64,000 bases of DNA. It comes from Clostridioides difficile ATCC 9689 = DSM 1296. Its GTDB lineage: Bacteria; Bacillota; Clostridia; Peptostreptococcales; Peptostreptococcaceae. Shown in pieces: positions 60,656 to 64,000 of the stretch; the stretch's first letter is position 1, and the number at the start of each line of letters is the position of its first letter. Made by a program: the position numbers and the translations under genes. Location of the stretch: assembly GCF_001077535.1 (NCBI RefSeq), contig NZ_CP011968.1, positions 3,782,001-3,846,000 on the forward strand, in the 5' to 3' direction. The notes below the pieces were generated by a model, which was not told the DNA's origin, did no database searches, and saw only the letters and a list, made by a program, of their open reading frames with translations.

Positions 60656-61627
60656 TTATATAATTAAGTTAATTAAAATCATCCTACATAACACATATAT
60701 TAGTGTAAATACCAACATAGATACAAATGAAGATGCATACATAATTTTATTAGTTTTAATTATATCTTCTTTATCTATCTCCCTAAGCTTATCCCCTATT
60801 GTTGGCTTATATACTTTTTCCCCAAAATAAACGTTGGTACCTCCTAGTTGTATTCCTAGAGCACCAGATACTGCACCTTCTGAAAAAGCACAATTTGGAC
60901 TTTTATGATTCTTTCTATCTCTAATAGAGATTTTAAAACAGTTCCTATAGTTATAATTTAAAAAGAAACTTCCAATTGTCATAAGAATGACAGATATTCT
61001 AGCTGGTATATAATTGGCTATATCATCAATCTTAGCAGATGCAAAACCAATATCTTTATACTTTTTATTTTTATATCCAACTGTTGAGTCCAATGTATTG
61101 ATAGCTTTATAGGCCATAGCAAGTGGTGCTCCTCCAATAAATGCATAAAACATAGGCGCAATTATACCATCTACAGTATTTTCTGCAACAGTTTCTACAG
61201 TTGCTCTTATTATTTCAGGTTCACTTAAATTAGTAGTATCCCTACCTACTATATAAGATAGCTGAATCCTAGATTTTTCTATATCTTCAGTTTTTAATAC
61301 ATTATAAATTTTTAATGCTTCGTCTTTTAAACATTTTGTGGCTAATGTTGTATAAATTATAAAACTATTCACTACAATACTCAATAATATATTAAAACTA
61401 AATAACTTCACTATAACATAAGTTGTTAAATATGTTATTCCAACGGTTATAAACCATAATATAAATCCCCCAAATTTTAACTGCCTATCATTTTTAGAGA
61501 CCTTTCTTATTATACCTTGAGTAAAATTTATAAGTTTACCAATAAATCTCACTGGATGAGGAAAAGAATATGGGTCTCCTACAATTAAGTCTGTCACATA
61601 TCCTATATAAATAGATAAAATACTCAT
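60656..61627 (-). CDS. cbiB: Adenosylcobinamide-phosphate synthase CbiB
   Basis: A 323-residue membrane protein joining aminopropanol (phosphate) to cobyric acid. LIVGDPYSFPHPVRFIGKLI near the start, IVGRDTTNLSEPEIIRATVETVAEN, and CAFSEGAVSGALGIQLGG near the end are family hallmarks, with several hydrophobic segments. Its ATG follows the cbiA stop directly (TAAATG), with AAAGGAAA upstream. Confidence 0.95.
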   Translation of the reverse strand: MSILSIYIGYVTDLIVGDPYSFPHPVRFIGKLINFTQGIIRKVSKNDRQLKFGGFILWFITVGITYLTTYVIVKLFSFNILLSIVVNSFIIYTTLATKCLKDEALKIYNVLKTEDIEKSRIQLSYIVGRDTTNLSEPEIIRATVETVAENTVDGIIAPMFYAFIGGAPLAMAYKAINTLDSTVGYKNKKYKDIGFASAKIDDIANYIPARISVILMTIGSFFLNYNYRNCFKISIRDRKNHKSPNCAFSEGAVSGALGIQLGGTNVYFGEKVYKPTIGDKLREIDKEDIIKTNKIMYASSFVSMLVFTLIYVLCRMILINLII

Positions 61628-63004
61628 TTATTCATTTCCTTTTTTCAAAAAATTTTCTATACAATTTAAGTTATTATAAAAATGAGTATGAAGATATGTA
61701 GCCAAAGTGTTTCCTTTACTATAACCACCATCCCACTCTTCTACTATATTTCCATCTCTTTCTTTTCTCATTGAATATACACATTTTTCATCACTTTCAA
61801 ATATTGAATGATGAAACTCATGCCCTTTAATAGATTCCCCTTTTTTAGATAAAAGAGTATTTTCCTTGGCTACACCAATACAGTACCCAAATCTCTTTAA
61901 AGAAGATGTCATCTTACTAATTCCACTAAATATTCCAACCATATTAAATTCTTGTTCTTCTTGATTCAATAGTTTCTCACCTAGGTACATCAGTCCTCCA
62001 CATTCTGCATAAATAGGTATATTATTGTTATGTGCTTCTAATATGGAAGTTCTCATTGACTCATTTGCTTCTAATTCTTTTCCAAATATTTCTGGAAAAC
62101 CTCCTCCAATATAAATATAATCTGCATTTGGCACTGATACATCTTCAAGAGGGCTAAAATAGTTTATTTCTAAACCAAGTTCCTCTAAAAGCTCTATATT
62201 TTCTCTATAATAAAAATTGAATGCTTTATCATATGCTATAGCTATTGATTTATTATTAACATGTTCTTTTATTTTATTATTTTCTATTAAAGTTTGAAAA
62301 TCAAAATCACTCTCAAATTCATCGCTTTCTGATATTTCAATTATTCTGTCAATATCTATATAGTGTTCAATTTCATCTGCTAAGGTATAAAATTTTTCCC
62401 TTAGTGATTTCATTTCTACACTAGGAACTAATCCTAGATGTCGAGATTCCAAAGAGAATTTGTTATTTGGAGGAAAATACCCCAATACTTCAACATTACA
62501 ATATTTTTCTATAGAACTCTTAATTATTTGATAATGGCTATTAGTCTTTACATTATTTACTATAACACCCTTTATATTTACATCTTTATCTAGTTCCTTA
62601 TATCCAAGTACCATAGCAGCACTAGATGCTGCCATAGATTTACCATTTATAACTAATATAACAGGTGACTTTAATACCTTTGAAGTATGTGAACTTGTAC
62701 AATTATCTAAATCTATTCCAAAGCCATCATATAAGCCCATAACACCTTCTATTACTGAAATATCTGCATCTTTTGAGGACTTATTTACTATATACTTTAT
62801 TTTTTCATCATCTAACATATAAGAATCTAAATTTCTAGAATGTCTTCCAGTTATAAAAGTGTGATATGAAGGGTCTATATAGTCTGGCCCTACTTTATAT
62901 GGCTGTACTTTCATATTTCTCTTAACCAAAGCTTGCATTATTCCTAATGATATTGTTGTTTTACCTACTCCACTATTAGTACCCGCAATTAAAATTTTTT
63001 TCAT
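61628..63004 (-). CDS. cbiA: Cobyrinic acid a,c-diamide synthase
   Basis: A 458-residue ATP- and glutamine-dependent amidase. An N-terminal ATP-binding domain (IAGTNSGVGKTTISLGIMQA at about 5-24) is followed by KVGPDYIDPSYH, and a C-terminal class I glutaminase-like domain with the nucleophile in YAECGGLMYLGE and the late His in TYLHTHFYNN. I start it at ATG 63004, with AGGAGG upstream; the frame extends to 63043 without support. Confidence 0.95.
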   Translation of the reverse strand: MKKILIAGTNSGVGKTTISLGIMQALVKRNMKVQPYKVGPDYIDPSYHTFITGRHSRNLDSYMLDDEKIKYIVNKSSKDADISVIEGVMGLYDGFGIDLDNCTSSHTSKVLKSPVILVINGKSMAASSAAMVLGYKELDKDVNIKGVIVNNVKTNSHYQIIKSSIEKYCNVEVLGYFPPNNKFSLESRHLGLVPSVEMKSLREKFYTLADEIEHYIDIDRIIEISESDEFESDFDFQTLIENNKIKEHVNNKSIAIAYDKAFNFYYRENIELLEELGLEINYFSPLEDVSVPNADYIYIGGGFPEIFGKELEANESMRTSILEAHNNNIPIYAECGGLMYLGEKLLNQEEQEFNMVGIFSGISKMTSSLKRFGYCIGVAKENTLLSKKGESIKGHEFHHSIFESDEKCVYSMRKERDGNIVEEWDGGYSKGNTLATYLHTHFYNNLNCIENFLKKGNE

Positions 63005-63042
63005 AATACACCTCCTACTTAAATTATAAATAAAGGTCATCA

Positions 63043-64000
63043 TTATTTCATAATCTCATATATTTTCTCTATATCTAAATGTTCTCTTAAAAAATCAGCC
63101 AACTTATCATACTCTTTATCCTTAAATTCATTAAAAGAGTTTACTTTGCTTTCTAATTCTCCTAAACCTTTTTTCTTTCTTATATTGTTTAAAATTGCTC
63201 TTGTAAAGCTTATTTCATCAAATATTCCATGAAGATAAGTCCCAATTACATTCCCCTCTTTATTTACACTTCCCTCAGTATAATTCACTTCTTTATCAAG
63301 TTTTTTAGTTATTAAATCTAAACTTCTTACATCATTACCTCGCTTTGTAATTCCCATATGAATTTCATAACCTTTTACTTTTTTTCCCTTAAGGTTATTC
63401 ATGTATTCACTGATACATTCAACAATAGTAGCTTCTACTTGTGTTGTAGTCTTTTCTTTCTCAAACGTTGTTTCTGTATCTAAAAGACCTATTCCATCAA
63501 CTTCTTCAATTTCACTTTCAACATGATAAGGGTCTTTTAATTTTTTACCTAACATTTGGTATCCACCACATATCCCAAATATCAATTTACCTTGACTATG
63601 TAAATTTTTGATTTGCGATTCAAGACCACTTTTTCTTATATATGTTAAATCGTCTATAGTACTTTTAGTTCCAGGTATTATTAATATATCTGGATTTCCT
63701 AAAGATTCTCCATAGTCTACATATCTAATACTTACATCTTCTTGTGTCTCAAATATATTAAAATCTGTAAAATTTGACATATGTGGGGTTCTAATTATTT
63801 CTATGTGTATATCACTTTTATTCATTTTTTTCTTAAATCTCGTAGTTACACTGTCTTCATCTTCTATTTTTATATCTGTATAAGGTACTACTCCTATAAC
63901 AGGTACTTTTATGATGTCTTCTAGCATCTTTACACCATCTTGTAAAAGCTCTTTTTTTCCTCTGAATTTATTGATTATTACACCTTTTACTCTTCTTTTC
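63043..64000 (-). CDS. cbiP: Cobyric acid synthase (3' part; gene runs off the right edge)
   Basis: The open frame continues past the window end, so the 5' part is missing; the Met at 63927 is internal. Just upstream of it the frame reads [11 protein letters not shown], a conserved CbiP/CobQ motif, then [10 protein letters not shown], which also belongs inside the protein. The C-terminal glutaminase domain is complete: nucleophile Cys in [14 protein letters not shown] and His in GTYLHGIFD. CbiP amidates the b, d, e and g side chains. About 319 codons of an expected 490 to 510 are present. It is the first corrin gene visible in this operon. Confidence 0.95.

Noticed and set aside
63043-63927. 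A shorter cbiP-like gene starting at the Met at 63927
   Set aside because: The frame stays open to the window edge and encodes conserved cobyric acid synthase sequence upstream of that Met.

Overview
The window is chromosomal DNA from a low-GC anaerobic Firmicute, almost certainly Clostridioides difficile or a very close relative. The evidence is the AT-rich codon usage, an electron-bifurcating [FeFe] hydrogenase, an anaerobic (cobalt-early) cobalamin pathway, a surface adhesin ending in the SPKTG sortase B motif typical of C. difficile, and a 16S-23S spacer carrying short direct repeats like those used in ribotyping. The species call rests on recognition from memory, not on a database search.

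Region 1 (1-4763) is the end of a Tn916-family integrative conjugative element (ICE), resembling the CTn7/CTn1 type of C. difficile. It is visibly richer in GC than the chromosome. Reading leftward on the minus strand it holds a thioester-domain/Cna-B surface adhesin, a doubtful 65-codon ORF, Orf23, Orf22, a two-helix membrane protein gene and the start of Orf21, the FtsK-like coupling protein. The membrane protein gene has its own promoter and terminator and looks like a separate cargo cassette, possibly for superinfection exclusion. The ICE abuts the 3' end of rlmCD.

Region 2 (4764-19147, minus strand) is housekeeping: rlmCD, the glycolytic pair pfkA-pyk behind a palindromic operator-like site, dnaE, and a cell-envelope/carbon cluster of murB, a PHP phosphoesterase, rapZ, yvcK, a NUDIX hydrolase and whiA. 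A formate/nitrite-type channel follows.

Region 3 (19465-25468, plus strand) holds cardiolipin synthase and the three-gene hymABC bifurcating hydrogenase.

Region 4 (25608-41109, minus strand) holds a membrane-anchored MutS-like ATPase, uvrB-uvrA and uvrC-hprK, and then a five-gene operon. That operon encodes a sugar/glycerophosphate-type ABC importer (ATPase, two permeases, lipoprotein) followed by a cytoplasmic nucleotide-pyrophosphatase-family phosphodiesterase.

Region 5 (41402-46655, minus strand) is a complete rRNA operon, 16S-23S-5S without spacer tRNAs, with a recognisable promoter and terminator.

Region 6 (46685-64000, minus strand) is a long, tightly overlapping tetrapyrrole operon, read cbiP, cbiA, cbiB, cobD, a PduX-like threonine kinase, cbiC, cbiD, cbiE, cbiT, cbiF, cbiG, cbiH, cbiJ, a cbiK-cbiL fusion, hemC, a cobA-hemD fusion, hemB and sirC. 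It takes 5-aminolevulinate through uroporphyrinogen III and precorrin-2 to the amidated, aminopropanol-linked corrinoid. It enters through the right edge of the window, so its promoter, any cobalamin riboswitch and the nucleotide-loop genes lie outside. No gene for making 5-aminolevulinate (hemA, hemL) is in the window.
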